Assembly (NCBI GenBank): GCA_964657395.1 | Contig: CAZZUX010000064.1 | Coordinates: 1 to 22,840, forward strand | DNA from: G963692885 sp964657395 | GTDB lineage: Bacteria; Acidobacteriota; Terriglobia; Terriglobales; Acidobacteriaceae | Reading direction: 5' to 3' | DNA: 22,840 nucleotides | In this document: one piece after another, positions 7,938-16,101 of the stretch | Layout of the letters: each line of letters opens with the position of its first letter | Numbering within the stretch: position 1 is the first letter of the stretch | Made by a program: the position numbers and the translations under genes | Notes under the pieces: generated by a model | Told to the model about the DNA's origin: nothing | What the model saw: only the letters and a program-made list of their open reading frames with translations | Databases searched by the model: none

Positions 7938-10409
7938 TTAGTTCCTTAAAGGCTTGCCCGATTTCAACGTAAACGCGATCCGTTCCGCCGTCTTCTTCTC
8001 ACCGCACAGGGAGAGAAAGCCCTCCCTCTCCAGGTCCAGCAGGTATTGCTCGCTCACGGGCGTACCAGCAGTCACAGCACCGCCGCACAGCACATTCGCA
8101 ACCTGCCTTGCTATCTTCACGTCGTGGTCGCTGATGTAGTTTCCTTCCCGCATCAGGTGCACACCCAGTTTCAGCGTCGCCAGCACTGTCTCCCCCGGCG
8201 CCGGAATGTCGATTCGCGGCAATGGCGCCGTGTAGCCCGCTCGCGCCAACCGTAATGCCTCTGATTTCGCATCTGTAATCAGCCGCTCGCGATTCATCGT
8301 GATCGCATCTGACTCCCTCAGGAGACGCAGCGACTTCGCCTCTACTGCGGAGGTCGACACCTTGGCGAGTGCGATCGTCTCGAAAGCGCGCTTGATTGTC
8401 TCGTGAACCTCTACCGATTCACCGCGCAGATCGTCGCGAACCATGCTCGCTGCCTCCACAGCCGCGAGCGTCATCTCCTTGCAGCCGCCGCCGGCAGGCA
8501 GCAGGCCCACTCCCGTCTCCACCAGGCCCATGTAGAGTTCCACGTGCGGCTGGCGCAGTGCCGCATGCATTGAAATCTCGGTCGCTCCGCCCAGGCAGAG
8601 TCCAAAGGGAGCTGACACTACCGGTCGCGTGCAGAATTTGATTGCACTTGTCATGCCCTGGAAGCCGCGCACTGACAAATCAATCTCGTCCCATTCTTCA
8701 TCTTGAACGCCCAGCAACAACTGCATCAGGTTTGCACCGACAGAGAAATTGACTGCATCGCTGGTGATGATGAATCCTTCGAAGTTGCGTACTGCCTCGG
8801 AGTCAGGCTTCAACGTCTGCGTGATGAAACGAACGATGTCGTCTCCCAGCGAGTTCATCTTAGAATGGAACTCGATGCAGGCGATTCCATCGCCGATATC
8901 GATCAGCGATGCGCCGGCATTCTTCGCCACCACGCCATCACTGCTCTTTGCACCAGCCGCTGCCTTGATAACACGCAACGATGTCAATCCCGGGGTAGCC
9001 TCTACCGGGAAATAGGCTTTGCGCGCGGGGTCGAAATACTCCCGGCCCTCCTCGCGATACCACGATGTTCCACCTGCAGCCAGCAAGGTTTCGACGGCGG
9101 ACGGCAGCACAGTCCCGCTTGCACGCATCGCATCCGTGACCATAGTCAAACCCGCTGCGTCCCACATCTCGAACGGACCCAACTCCCAGTTGAAGCCGGT
9201 CTTCATCGCGCGATCGATCTCAACAATGCTGTCCGCCACTTCACCAATACGGTTCGCTGCGTATGCCCAAAGCTCCGGCAGCACCGTCCAGTAGAACTGT
9301 GCGGCCTTGTCTTTCTTCCGGTCGCCGCCAAGCAGCATCTTGATGCGTGCCGCAACCGCGTCACTGTTCTTCGCCATCTCCAGCTCGGCAAACTTCGGCC
9401 TCGCAGTCGGCTCATACGTCAGCGTTTTCAGGTTCAGTACTTCGCGGACCTCGCTGCCATCCGCACCCTTGCTCTTTTTGTAAAAGCCCTGCCCGGTCTT
9501 ATCTCCAAGCCACTTGCGCTCAAGCATCGCATCGAGCACCGGCGGCAGCGTCACGTCTGCCCGCTCGTCCGTGATGTTGACGGCAAAATTCTTGGCCACG
9601 CTTGCCAGCACATCGATACCAACCATGTCTGCCAGTCGGAACGTTCCCGTCTTAGGCCAGCCCACCGCCGAACCCGTGAGCACATCCACTTCTTCTACCG
9701 AGAGAGCAAGAGTCTCCATGATGCGAAAGGTGTTCAGCATCGCAAAGGTACCGACACGATTTGCAATAAAGTTCGGCGTATCATGCGCCGGCACAATTGC
9801 TTTGCCCAGGTGCACCTCGGTAAAGTGCGCGACTGAGGCAATCGCTTCAGGGTCCGCATCCGGTGTTGCAATCAGTTCCACCAGGCGCATGTAGCGCGGC
9901 GGATTGAAGAAGTGCGTGCCGAACCATCGCCTGCGGAACTCAGCCGGCATTTCCTGCGCAATCTTCGCAACGGGCAGACCGCTCGTGTTCGAAGTCACAA
10001 TCGCATTTGCGCGCAGATGGGGCGCAATCCTGGAAAGCAGCGCGCGCTTGATCTCCATCTTCTCGGCAACAACCTCGATCACCCAGTCCGCGTCCTTTAA
10101 CTTCGACAGGTCATCGTCGAAGTTGCCTGGCTGGATGTGCACTGCAAGCGCACTATCCACAAACGCAGCCGGCTTCATCTTCCTCAATGCGTCCAGAGCA
10201 GACTCTGCCAACGCATTGCGCCTGGTCGCACCATCTGGGACCATGTCCAGCAGGAGTACGGGATATCCGGCGTTCGCTACATGAGCCGCAATGCGGGCGC
10301 CCATGGTGCCCGCACCCAGCACGGCCACGCGCCGGATGGGGTAGCTTGTCGCGGCGGCCCTCCACCCGGAAACGCTGTCCCGCCCCTGCTCTGCAACCAT
10401 TGTTGTCAT
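7938..10409 (-). CDS. fadN: 3-hydroxyacyl-CoA dehydrogenase/enoyl-CoA hydratase fusion (FadN type)
   Basis: 823 aa bifunctional enzyme for the hydration and second oxidation steps. The N-terminal NAD-binding Rossmann motif is LGAGTMGARIA (31-41). The dehydrogenase active site shows NTSGL (141-145), His166 in GTHFFNPPR and Glu178, followed by the NFIANR segment (213-218). A crotonase-like enoyl-CoA hydratase domain begins near residue 510, with the oxyanion-hole segment NFSVGANL, FGLCLGGATEISMHAALR, and a Glu in LVETGVGLLPAGGG. The domain order (dehydrogenase then hydratase) is the reverse of Escherichia coli FadB and matches Bacillus FadN. A GGAGA sequence lies about 6 nt before the ATG. It is the first gene of the leftward beta-oxidation operon. 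The promoter is at 10495-10524, with a candidate TetR operator in its spacer. Confidence 0.93.
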   Translation of the reverse strand: MTTMVAEQGRDSVSGWRAAATSYPIRRVAVLGAGTMGARIAAHVANAGYPVLLLDMVPDGATRRNALAESALDALRKMKPAAFVDSALAVHIQPGNFDDDLSKLKDADWVIEVVAEKMEIKRALLSRIAPHLRANAIVTSNTSGLPVAKIAQEMPAEFRRRWFGTHFFNPPRYMRLVELIATPDADPEAIASVAHFTEVHLGKAIVPAHDTPNFIANRVGTFAMLNTFRIMETLALSVEEVDVLTGSAVGWPKTGTFRLADMVGIDVLASVAKNFAVNITDERADVTLPPVLDAMLERKWLGDKTGQGFYKKSKGADGSEVREVLNLKTLTYEPTARPKFAELEMAKNSDAVAARIKMLLGGDRKKDKAAQFYWTVLPELWAYAANRIGEVADSIVEIDRAMKTGFNWELGPFEMWDAAGLTMVTDAMRASGTVLPSAVETLLAAGGTSWYREEGREYFDPARKAYFPVEATPGLTSLRVIKAAAGAKSSDGVVAKNAGASLIDIGDGIACIEFHSKMNSLGDDIVRFITQTLKPDSEAVRNFEGFIITSDAVNFSVGANLMQLLLGVQDEEWDEIDLSVRGFQGMTSAIKFCTRPVVSAPFGLCLGGATEISMHAALRQPHVELYMGLVETGVGLLPAGGGCKEMTLAAVEAASMVRDDLRGESVEVHETIKRAFETIALAKVSTSAVEAKSLRLLRESDAITMNRERLITDAKSEALRLARAGYTAPLPRIDIPAPGETVLATLKLGVHLMREGNYISDHDVKIARQVANVLCGGAVTAGTPVSEQYLLDLEREGFLSLCGEKKTAERIAFTLKSGKPLRN

Positions 10410-10494
10410 TCTTTGTCTCCGGTCTTGTCTCTGAACACGCGAGCCGTTCCTGGCTCACATCTGCAGCCGTACAAGCAGCTTCCCTGGCGGGGGC

Positions 10495-10524
10495 AGAATA
10501 CTGAACGAGCGGTAAGATAGTCAA
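10495..10524 (-). promoter_or_regulatory. fadN operon promoter (sigma-70 type)
   Basis: Reading leftward, a -35 box TTGACT (10519-10524) and a -10 box TATTCT (10495-10500) are separated by 18 bp. This gives a leader of roughly 80 nt before the fadN ATG at 10409. It is the best promoter-like sequence in the 153-bp gap between the TetR gene stop and fadN. The spacer is filled by a sequence shared with the acyl-CoA ligase control region. Confidence 0.6.
10501..10518. promoter_or_regulatory. Candidate TetR operator in fadN promoter spacer
   Basis: The sequence CTGAACGAGCGGTAAGAT occupies exactly the spacer between -35 and -10 of the fadN promoter. It matches the palindromic site at 11442-11459 at 13 of 18 positions, including an unbroken CGGTAAGAT. 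Its left arm (CTGAA) is a degenerate version of CTTAC, so this is a less symmetric site than the other. Binding here would block RNA polymerase directly, as expected for a fatty-acid-responsive repressor. Confidence 0.5.
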
Positions 10525-10562
10525 ACCCACTCCGGCCTCATATCTCCAGGGACCTATAACCT

Positions 10563-11321
10563 CTACAATATGCTGGAGTTAGCGCGATTTACCGCAGCAT
10601 TCATCTTCCGCCCCAGTGCGGTGTTCGCAAGTTGCGAGGTTACGGATGTCTTGACAGACCGCGCTGCAGTCTTCGGCTTTTTTGAGGAATGATCACTCCG
10701 CAGCCCATGCGTCAACAGTGAAGCAAATTCGCGCCCGATCTCGTTCGCACTCAGCGGGCCACCAGGCTGATACCACATACCGATCCAGTTGATCGCTCCT
10801 GCAATCGCAAACGAAGCGAGCTTTACATTGCAGGATGCAACCGATCCATCCTGGATCCCGTCCTCGATGTAGCCGCGGATCGAAGTATCGATTCTCCTCT
10901 TCAGGTTGCGCACCTCTCTGCGCGCACTTGCAGAAAGTGAACTGTCATCCAGCATCGCCACGCAGCGTCCAAATTCGTGCGACACCACTGCGGTAGCATA
11001 TGCCTCGATATATGCCTGTACCTTGTCGAGACCGCTGCCATGGCTCACCAGCGCACCATCCAGGCCATTCTCGATTGACGCAATTCCGTATTGATAGCAG
11101 GTAACCAGGATCTCTTCCTTGTTACGAAAATAGTGATACAGAGCGGGCTTGGTAATTTTCAGCCACTTTGCCAACTCCCCCATCGACGTCCGGCCATAAC
11201 CCTGCTCAAGAAACAGATGCGCCGCCGTCTGCAACACCGCGGCACGCTTCTCGTCTGTATTTCTCTGGCGAACCTGGAACGCCTTCCATGGTTCTCTCGC
11301 ATTGTTGGGCAGCTGGATCAT
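10563..11321 (-). CDS. TetR/AcrR family transcriptional regulator, probable fatty-acid (FadR-like) repressor
   Basis: 252 aa from the ATG at 11321. An AAGGAA ribosome site lies about 8 nt upstream. A longer reading from a TTG at 11378 has no such site. The N-terminal helix-turn-helix is clear (TAAHLFLEQGYGRTSMGELAKWLKI, then TKPALYHYFRNKEEIL), the canonical TetR DNA-binding domain. The C-terminal ligand domain is helical and diverged, with a Lys/Arg/Ser-rich tail of about 40 residues. It lies between the leftward fadN operon and the divergent acyl-CoA ligase gene, and both control regions share a CGGTAAGAT element. By analogy with Bacillus FadR it would repress beta-oxidation genes and be released by long-chain acyl-CoA. 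The ligand is inferred, not seen. Confidence 0.85.
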   Translation of the reverse strand: MIQLPNNAREPWKAFQVRQRNTDEKRAAVLQTAAHLFLEQGYGRTSMGELAKWLKITKPALYHYFRNKEEILVTCYQYGIASIENGLDGALVSHGSGLDKVQAYIEAYATAVVSHEFGRCVAMLDDSSLSASARREVRNLKRRIDTSIRGYIEDGIQDGSVASCNVKLASFAIAGAINWIGMWYQPGGPLSANEIGREFASLLTHGLRSDHSSKKPKTAARSVKTSVTSQLANTALGRKMNAAVNRANSSIL

Positions 11322-11441
11322 CTGCAACTTTCCTTCGACACTCGTCAGATGTGACCTGCACGCAGCATACCTGAACAAACACCTATGCCGACACCGAGAA
11401 AAATCAGAAAGCAGGTGACAGGACCCGCTGCATTCGTTTAA

Positions 11442-11457
11442 CTTACTCGGCGGTAAG
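11442..11457. promoter_or_regulatory. Palindromic candidate TetR operator upstream of acyl-CoA ligase
   Basis: CTTACTCGGCGGTAAG is an inverted repeat (CTTAC, 6 bp, GTAAG) ending 7 bp before the ATG of the acyl-CoA ligase, in the region shared with the divergent TetR gene. Its right half plus AT is repeated in the fadN promoter spacer. It could control both the ligase and the regulator itself. The TAAGAT within it also resembles a -10 hexamer for the rightward gene. Confidence 0.55.
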
Positions 11458-11464
11458 ATTTCCC

Positions 11465-13264
11465 ATGAACGAGTCTCCGCTTTTTACAAACTCGCAGCAG
11501 ACAGAACCCTTTTCGCCTCCGGAACCATCCGCCTTTCCTCGCTCCTCCTCCACATCGGATCTCCGGCCATCTCAGTCGAGCCAACCGTTTGTCGATGCCG
11601 GCGATCTTCCACTAGAGCGCATCTACAAGTCCGAACGCGAGCGCGCCCACCATGCCCTTTTCACGCAGCCATGGCAGGGCGAATTGCAGGAATGGACCTG
11701 GGCCCAGGCCATGGACGACACGCGACGCATCGCAGCCTGGCTGCAGGCACAGCACTATCCTGCGGGGTCGCGCATTGCTATCATGGCGAAGAACAGCGCC
11801 TGGTGGATCATGGCGGACTTTGCCATCTGGATGGCCGGCCACGTCAGCGTTCCCATCTTTCCTACCGTGCAGGATCTTTCCCTCGTCGCCATCTTTGAAC
11901 AGAGCAGTCCGGCAGCCTGTTTCCTCGGTGCCGTGGATCACCTGCCGCCGATGGAAACCGCGTGTTTTCGTACCCTGCAATGGATCACCTTTCCGCATCA
12001 GGAGCGTGATGGCGCAACAGAATGGAACGACATTCTTGCCAGGTATCAGCCTCTTGCCGATAGTCCTGTACGCCCGGCCCTTGATGTGGCCAGCATCATC
12101 TACACCTCCGGGACAACCGGCAATCCCAAGGGCGTAGTCCACACCTTCCAGTCGCTCAGCCTGATGGCCACGTCCGTCAAGCGCACCATCGGCCGCAAGG
12201 ATCAGGAAGTTGACCGCATGCTTTCGTATCTGCCACTGGCACATATAGCCGAGCGGGCGATTGTTGAGACCAGCACCTTCTTCGTACCACTGCATGTTTT
12301 CTTCACAGAAGGGCAGACCTCGTTCCTGGCCGACCTTCAGAGGGCCCGTCCAACCATCTTCTTCACAATTCCCCGCCTGCTCATCCGCTTCCAGCAGGGT
12401 GTGTTGGAGAAGATGCCGCAATCAAGGCTCGACCTCCTTCTCCACATCCCGCTGTTGCGAAGGATCGTGCAGAAAAAGATTCTTACCTCGCTTGGCCTGT
12501 CCACCGTGCGTCTCGCGGCATCCGGCGCCGCTCCTCTTCCTACGTCAGTGATCGAGTGGTATCACCGCCTCGGACTCAACCTGGTCGAGGGCTACGGTAT
12601 GACCGAGACTGGCATCACCCATGTTCCAGAACCCGGCAAAGACCGGATCGGCTACGTCGGTGATGCGAGTGCTTACGCAGAGACCCGGCTCTCTGATCAA
12701 GGCGAAGTACAAATTCGCGGTCCGATGAACTTCACCGGCTACTACCTGAATCCGGATGCCACGCGCGCCTGCTTCACCGAAGATGGCTTCTTCCGCACTG
12801 GCGACCGCGGCGAAATTGACGAACAGAATCGGTTGCGCATCATCGGCCGCATCAAGGAAGAATTCAAGACCTCGAAGGGCAAATACGTTTATCCCGCGCA
12901 GCTGGAGAAAGCCCTAAGCCTCAGCCAGTTCTTCGAGTCAGTTTGTGTACTCGGCTCGGGGATGACCGCTCCATTTGCGATGACCGTGCTGGTGCCGGAG
13001 AAGCGTGCGCTCGCTGCCACCCCGGAAGGGCGAGCACAGATCGATGCGGCACTCGTGGCAGAACTTGCCAGCGTCAATGCTCAGCATGAACACCACGAGC
13101 GGCTGCAATTCCTTATGATCGACAGCATCCCGTGGAGTTCCGACAACGGTCTGCTTACTCCCACTCTGAAGGTGCGCCGCAGCGTACTGGAACAACGTTT
13201 CGGCAGCAGCTTTCAGTCCTGGGAAGATCAGAAAAAAACCATACTGTGGCTCGGTGTGCGTTGA
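11465..13264 (+). CDS. Long-chain-fatty-acid-CoA ligase (AMP-forming)
   Basis: 599 aa member of the adenylate-forming (ANL) superfamily that activates free fatty acids to acyl-CoA, feeding the divergent beta-oxidation operon. Motifs in order: P-loop-like YTSGTTGNPKG (213-223), the long-chain ligase segment LSYLPLAHIAERAIVE (253-268), EGYGMTETG (375-383), TGDRGEIDE (445-453), the GRIKEEFKTSKGKYVYPAQLE hinge region (461-481), and the C-terminal lysine in NGLLTPTLKVRR (Lys569). The first 45 residues are a Ser/Pro-rich, probably disordered extension with no obvious role. No Shine-Dalgarno sequence precedes the ATG. TAAGAT ends 5 nt upstream, so a leaderless transcript is possible. The most similar known group is the FadD15/Faa-type ligases. 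Chain-length specificity cannot be read from the sequence. Confidence 0.92.
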   Translation: MNESPLFTNSQQTEPFSPPEPSAFPRSSSTSDLRPSQSSQPFVDAGDLPLERIYKSERERAHHALFTQPWQGELQEWTWAQAMDDTRRIAAWLQAQHYPAGSRIAIMAKNSAWWIMADFAIWMAGHVSVPIFPTVQDLSLVAIFEQSSPAACFLGAVDHLPPMETACFRTLQWITFPHQERDGATEWNDILARYQPLADSPVRPALDVASIIYTSGTTGNPKGVVHTFQSLSLMATSVKRTIGRKDQEVDRMLSYLPLAHIAERAIVETSTFFVPLHVFFTEGQTSFLADLQRARPTIFFTIPRLLIRFQQGVLEKMPQSRLDLLLHIPLLRRIVQKKILTSLGLSTVRLAASGAAPLPTSVIEWYHRLGLNLVEGYGMTETGITHVPEPGKDRIGYVGDASAYAETRLSDQGEVQIRGPMNFTGYYLNPDATRACFTEDGFFRTGDRGEIDEQNRLRIIGRIKEEFKTSKGKYVYPAQLEKALSLSQFFESVCVLGSGMTAPFAMTVLVPEKRALAATPEGRAQIDAALVAELASVNAQHEHHERLQFLMIDSIPWSSDNGLLTPTLKVRRSVLEQRFGSSFQSWEDQKKTILWLGVR

Positions 13265-14049
13265 GCGAACAACTCGTAGCCGTTCCCTCCATGCTCGAGA
13301 TCGAAGGCAAAGCGCTTGAGTTGCAGCACTGGTCCCATCCTGCGCCGGGTGGCACCATTCTTCTGATCCATGAAGCACTGGGCTCTGTCAGCTACTGGAA
13401 AGACTTTCCGGAGACTCTCGCTCAATCCACCGGCTATAGTGTCGTGGCGTACTCGCGCGCGGGACACGGGAATTCGGAGGGCCCGCTTGAGCCTCGCAGT
13501 CTGGAATATTACCGTCGGCAGGTCGAGATCGTCGTTCCTGCCATTCTGAATCATTTCGCTGTCGTGGATCCGGTTCTCTACGGGCACAGCGAGGGAGCTG
13601 GCATCGCGATGCTCTATGCTGCACAGCATCGGTCCGTCAGAGCTGTCATTGCCGAAGCACCGATTGTTCAGCCTGAAGAAAGCACGACCGAAACCATCCG
13701 CCAGTTAAGCAGCAACTACGCTACGAGCGATCTTGGCCGTCGTCTTGGCCGCTATCATGCTGATCCCGACGCTGTTTTCCATTCCTGGATCCAGAGCAAC
13801 CGCGCTTCCTTCTCGAGGGAACATCCCCTCGAACGCTACCTCGTTGGTATCACCTGCCCGGTTCTTGTCCTGCAAGGCAATCGAGACGAGTTCGGCGGTA
13901 TCCGCCAGTTTGAGGCGATCAAGCGGGCACTGCCTCACGCGCAGCACCAGGTGTTCGATGCGGGCCACCTGCTTCATCGCGAGCAGTCCGATCTTGTGGC
14001 ACGGACGGCCGCCGAATTTCTACAGAAGCTGCTGACAGCTCACCCATGA
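13261..14049 (+). CDS. Alpha/beta hydrolase
   Basis: About 262 aa. The alpha/beta-hydrolase fold is shown by an oxyanion strand (TILLIHEALGS), the nucleophile elbow GHSEGAG with Ser110, Asp209 in QGNRDEFGG and His236 in DAGHLLH, a complete catalytic triad in normal spacing. The substrate is unknown; a thioesterase, lipase or ester hydrolase role linked to acyl-CoA metabolism is plausible from position. The chosen start is a TTG at 13261 that overlaps the ligase stop codon (TTGA), suggesting translational coupling. An ATG at 13291 is an alternative. A GTG at 13132 would overlap the ligase by 130 bp, and the extra residues show no fold, so it was not used. No strong ribosome site precedes any choice. 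Confidence 0.82.
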   Translation: MSEQLVAVPSMLEIEGKALELQHWSHPAPGGTILLIHEALGSVSYWKDFPETLAQSTGYSVVAYSRAGHGNSEGPLEPRSLEYYRRQVEIVVPAILNHFAVVDPVLYGHSEGAGIAMLYAAQHRSVRAVIAEAPIVQPEESTTETIRQLSSNYATSDLGRRLGRYHADPDAVFHSWIQSNRASFSREHPLERYLVGITCPVLVLQGNRDEFGGIRQFEAIKRALPHAQHQVFDAGHLLHREQSDLVARTAAEFLQKLLTAHP

Positions 14050-14090
14050 CCCTATCGAATTTCAAGTACGCATTCTCTCAGGAGTCCACC

Positions 14091-14936
14091 ATGCACGTCT
14101 CGTCTCACACACGCCTGCCATTCCGCGGTTTCCTCTTCTTAGCGCCGCTGCTGATACTGTTCGGTTTAGCTGTATGCACCTGCCACGCTCAGCAGAAAGA
14201 AGTCTCCCGCTATGACGCGTTCGCCGGCTTCACCAGTATCAATGCTCCAGCCCTGGGACTCAGCCAGCCCGGCTTCCATACTCAGGCCGGTATCAATATG
14301 CGGCCCTGGTACTCGGTAGGCTTCGACTTCAGTGTCGCGAGTGGTTCCGAGATACTCAAACCCGATCTTCTTCCGCCATCCCTGCAACAGACGATCGATG
14401 GAGGGATCCTGCTCTACCAATCCATGGGAGTGCTGCCAGCCAGTTACACATTGAATATCCCGACTGACGCTTTCACGCAGACTTATGCAGCAGGTCCGCA
14501 ACTCGTTTACCGTCATTTCAGCAAAGTCACTCTCTTTGTCAGGCCATCCCTCGGCGCTCTGCACGAGACCGCGACACCCCATCCTGTGGCCGGAGACTTT
14601 TTCGCAGCCGCCGTGGTTCAGCAACTTGCTCCCACCGGTAAGAAAGCTGACTGGACAGGCTTCTACGGACTTGGCGGCGGTGGAGACTATGCCATCACCA
14701 GGCACTTTGGCATTCGGGCTCAACTGGATGCCGTCTACAACCATCCCTTTAACGACATCCTCGAAAATGGCCGCTGGACCTATCGGTTCTCAGTGGGTCC
14801 CAGCTTTCATTTCGGGCGCAATATCGTGGCGTCGACTAAGGCAGCCCGTGCACAGCTTCCCCCGACGCGAGACCTGCCTGCTTCGTCTGCTGAACTCTCG
14901 ACCTCAGCCTTTTCCAGCTCGGCTGCCAGCCGCTAG
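14091..14936 (+). CDS. Probable outer-membrane beta-barrel protein
   Basis: 281 aa from the ATG at 14091, which has GGAG 6 nt upstream. An upstream ATG at 14046 overlapping the hydrolase stop lacks one. The N-terminus is a Sec signal peptide: basic residues, then a hydrophobic core (FLFLAPLLILFGLAV) and a probable cleavage after Cys-His-Ala near residue 33. The mature part has alternating hydrophobic and polar residues with many Tyr/Phe/Gly (for example the segments around AAGPQLVYRHF, LFVRPSLGAL and YRFSVGPSFHFGR), as in OmpA/OmpW-like barrels of acidobacteria. About 40 Ala/Ser/Thr-rich residues follow the last strand. The family is not identified more precisely, and no link to the fatty-acid genes is evident beyond co-orientation. 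Confidence 0.7.
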   Translation: MHVSSHTRLPFRGFLFLAPLLILFGLAVCTCHAQQKEVSRYDAFAGFTSINAPALGLSQPGFHTQAGINMRPWYSVGFDFSVASGSEILKPDLLPPSLQQTIDGGILLYQSMGVLPASYTLNIPTDAFTQTYAAGPQLVYRHFSKVTLFVRPSLGALHETATPHPVAGDFFAAAVVQQLAPTGKKADWTGFYGLGGGGDYAITRHFGIRAQLDAVYNHPFNDILENGRWTYRFSVGPSFHFGRNIVASTKAARAQLPPTRDLPASSAELSTSAFSSSAASR

Positions 14937-14956
14937 CCGATTATCGTTTTCAGCAA

Positions 14957-14981
14957 GGAGGAAGACACCCTGTCTTCCTCC
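14957..14981. terminator. Hairpin between convergent outer-membrane and fliM genes
   Basis: Perfect 11-bp inverted repeat, GGAGGAAGACA and TGTCTTCCTCC, around a 3-nt CCC loop, 20 bp after the barrel-protein stop. The fliM gene converges from the right. No strong U-tract follows on either strand, so termination is inferred from position and stem stability. The rest of 14937-15070 holds nothing recognisable. Confidence 0.6.
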
Positions 14982-15070
14982 GCTTCACTCCGAGCCTGCG
15001 GATGCAGAATTCAGAAGCTCTCCGCTCACCGCAACTAAATTCGCGCACCCGCCAGAAACTGCTGCACAGC

Positions 15071-16009
15071 TCAGTCCGGCGGCACCGTATTCCCGATCTG
15101 GGCGGCGCGGAAATTACCCTTACGCATCGGGACCGCTTCGCACAGGCTGCGACCCGCAAGGCGAAGATGGGGATGTACGCCTTCTCTTATATTCAGCTCG
15201 AGGACTTGCCCCACTTTAAGATTTTCTATGTCTGCAAACTTCAATGTGGAAGATGGCAGCTGCAGGGTTACAAAATAGTTGATCTTCTTGCTCAGCTGCA
15301 GCAACCGTTCACGCATCGCCGCCGGATGCTCGCGCCGCCCCTTCCACGCACCCGCAAGCTGTCTCAGCAGAAAGCTTGAGACGGCGGCAGGCAGCGTAAT
15401 CACCAGGTTGCCTTGAGATTCACCCACCCTCATTTCGAACATCAAGCAAAGTGCCTGTTCATCCGAAGGCATGAGTCGAGTGATCTGCGTGTGAATTAAC
15501 CTGTCCAGGCATCGCGCAACCAGCCCGATTCCACGCCAGGCATTGCTCAGCTCATCCGCAGCAAAGCCCATGACTGCCTGAAATAACTGCTCATCCACGT
15601 GCGTCAACTCATGGTCGTGCGTAGGCTTCCCACTGCCGCCCAGCAGAAGGTCCAGAACACAGTAGCCCAGCGGAATATCCAGCTGTAGCAATGACAGGGC
15701 GCTGACGGCATCGAACTGCAATGCTGAGAAGTAAGCAGTCTTCTCTGTCGTTCCCTCCATCAGCTCGGCATAGGAGGCACGTTCCACCGCTACCAGGCTC
15801 ACAGTGACGTCCGCCTTCAACCACGCGGCCATGCCGGAGGAAAGGCCTCGTGCGAAGCGTTCACAGAGGTCAGAGATCTCCTGGTTCTGCTCAGCGTTCA
15901 GCGAACGTTGCGAACTGAAATCGAATTCATCGACCGACTCTGTACTGGAGCCGCCATCTGCCCCACCGAACATGGCATCGATCTGTGCCTGGCTTAAGCT
16001 CTTTTCCAT
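15071..16009 (-). CDS. fliM: Flagellar motor switch protein FliM
   Basis: 312 aa. The N-terminus carries the FliM peptide LSQAQIDAMFGG (residues 5-16), the segment that binds phosphorylated CheY in the family (usual form LSQxEIDALL). The middle is the CheC-like FliM domain, with ALQFDAVSALSLLQLDIPLGYCVLDLLLGGSG around 96-127 and LTHVDEQLFQAVM following. The last 60-70 residues form the SpoA (FliN-like) domain (LKVGQVLELNIREGVHPHLRLAGRSLCEAVP, about 264-294). The protein belongs to the cytoplasmic C-ring, where it sets rotation direction. The ATG at 16009 places the FliM peptide at the very N-terminus. A GGAG lies 13 nt upstream, a little far. It follows cheX on the same strand, and no other flagellar structural gene is in the window. 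Confidence 0.9.
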   Translation of the reverse strand: MEKSLSQAQIDAMFGGADGGSSTESVDEFDFSSQRSLNAEQNQEISDLCERFARGLSSGMAAWLKADVTVSLVAVERASYAELMEGTTEKTAYFSALQFDAVSALSLLQLDIPLGYCVLDLLLGGSGKPTHDHELTHVDEQLFQAVMGFAADELSNAWRGIGLVARCLDRLIHTQITRLMPSDEQALCLMFEMRVGESQGNLVITLPAAVSSFLLRQLAGAWKGRREHPAAMRERLLQLSKKINYFVTLQLPSSTLKFADIENLKVGQVLELNIREGVHPHLRLAGRSLCEAVPMRKGNFRAAQIGNTVPPD

Positions 16010-16101
16010 CGTGCCATCTATTCTCCAGACACACACGCTCTCTGCATCTCAACCACCACTCGCCAGCCATGACGATTAGTCTGTTCTAATCCAAGAATTC
16101 T

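Noticed and set aside
8703..9836. Plus-strand open frame (377 codons) opposite fadN
   Set aside because: Antisense to a complete bifunctional enzyme with visible active sites; no family resemblance.
11612..12421. Minus-strand open frame (269 codons) opposite the acyl-CoA ligase
   Set aside because: The sense strand encodes a canonical ANL enzyme across the whole stretch; the antisense product shows no domain.
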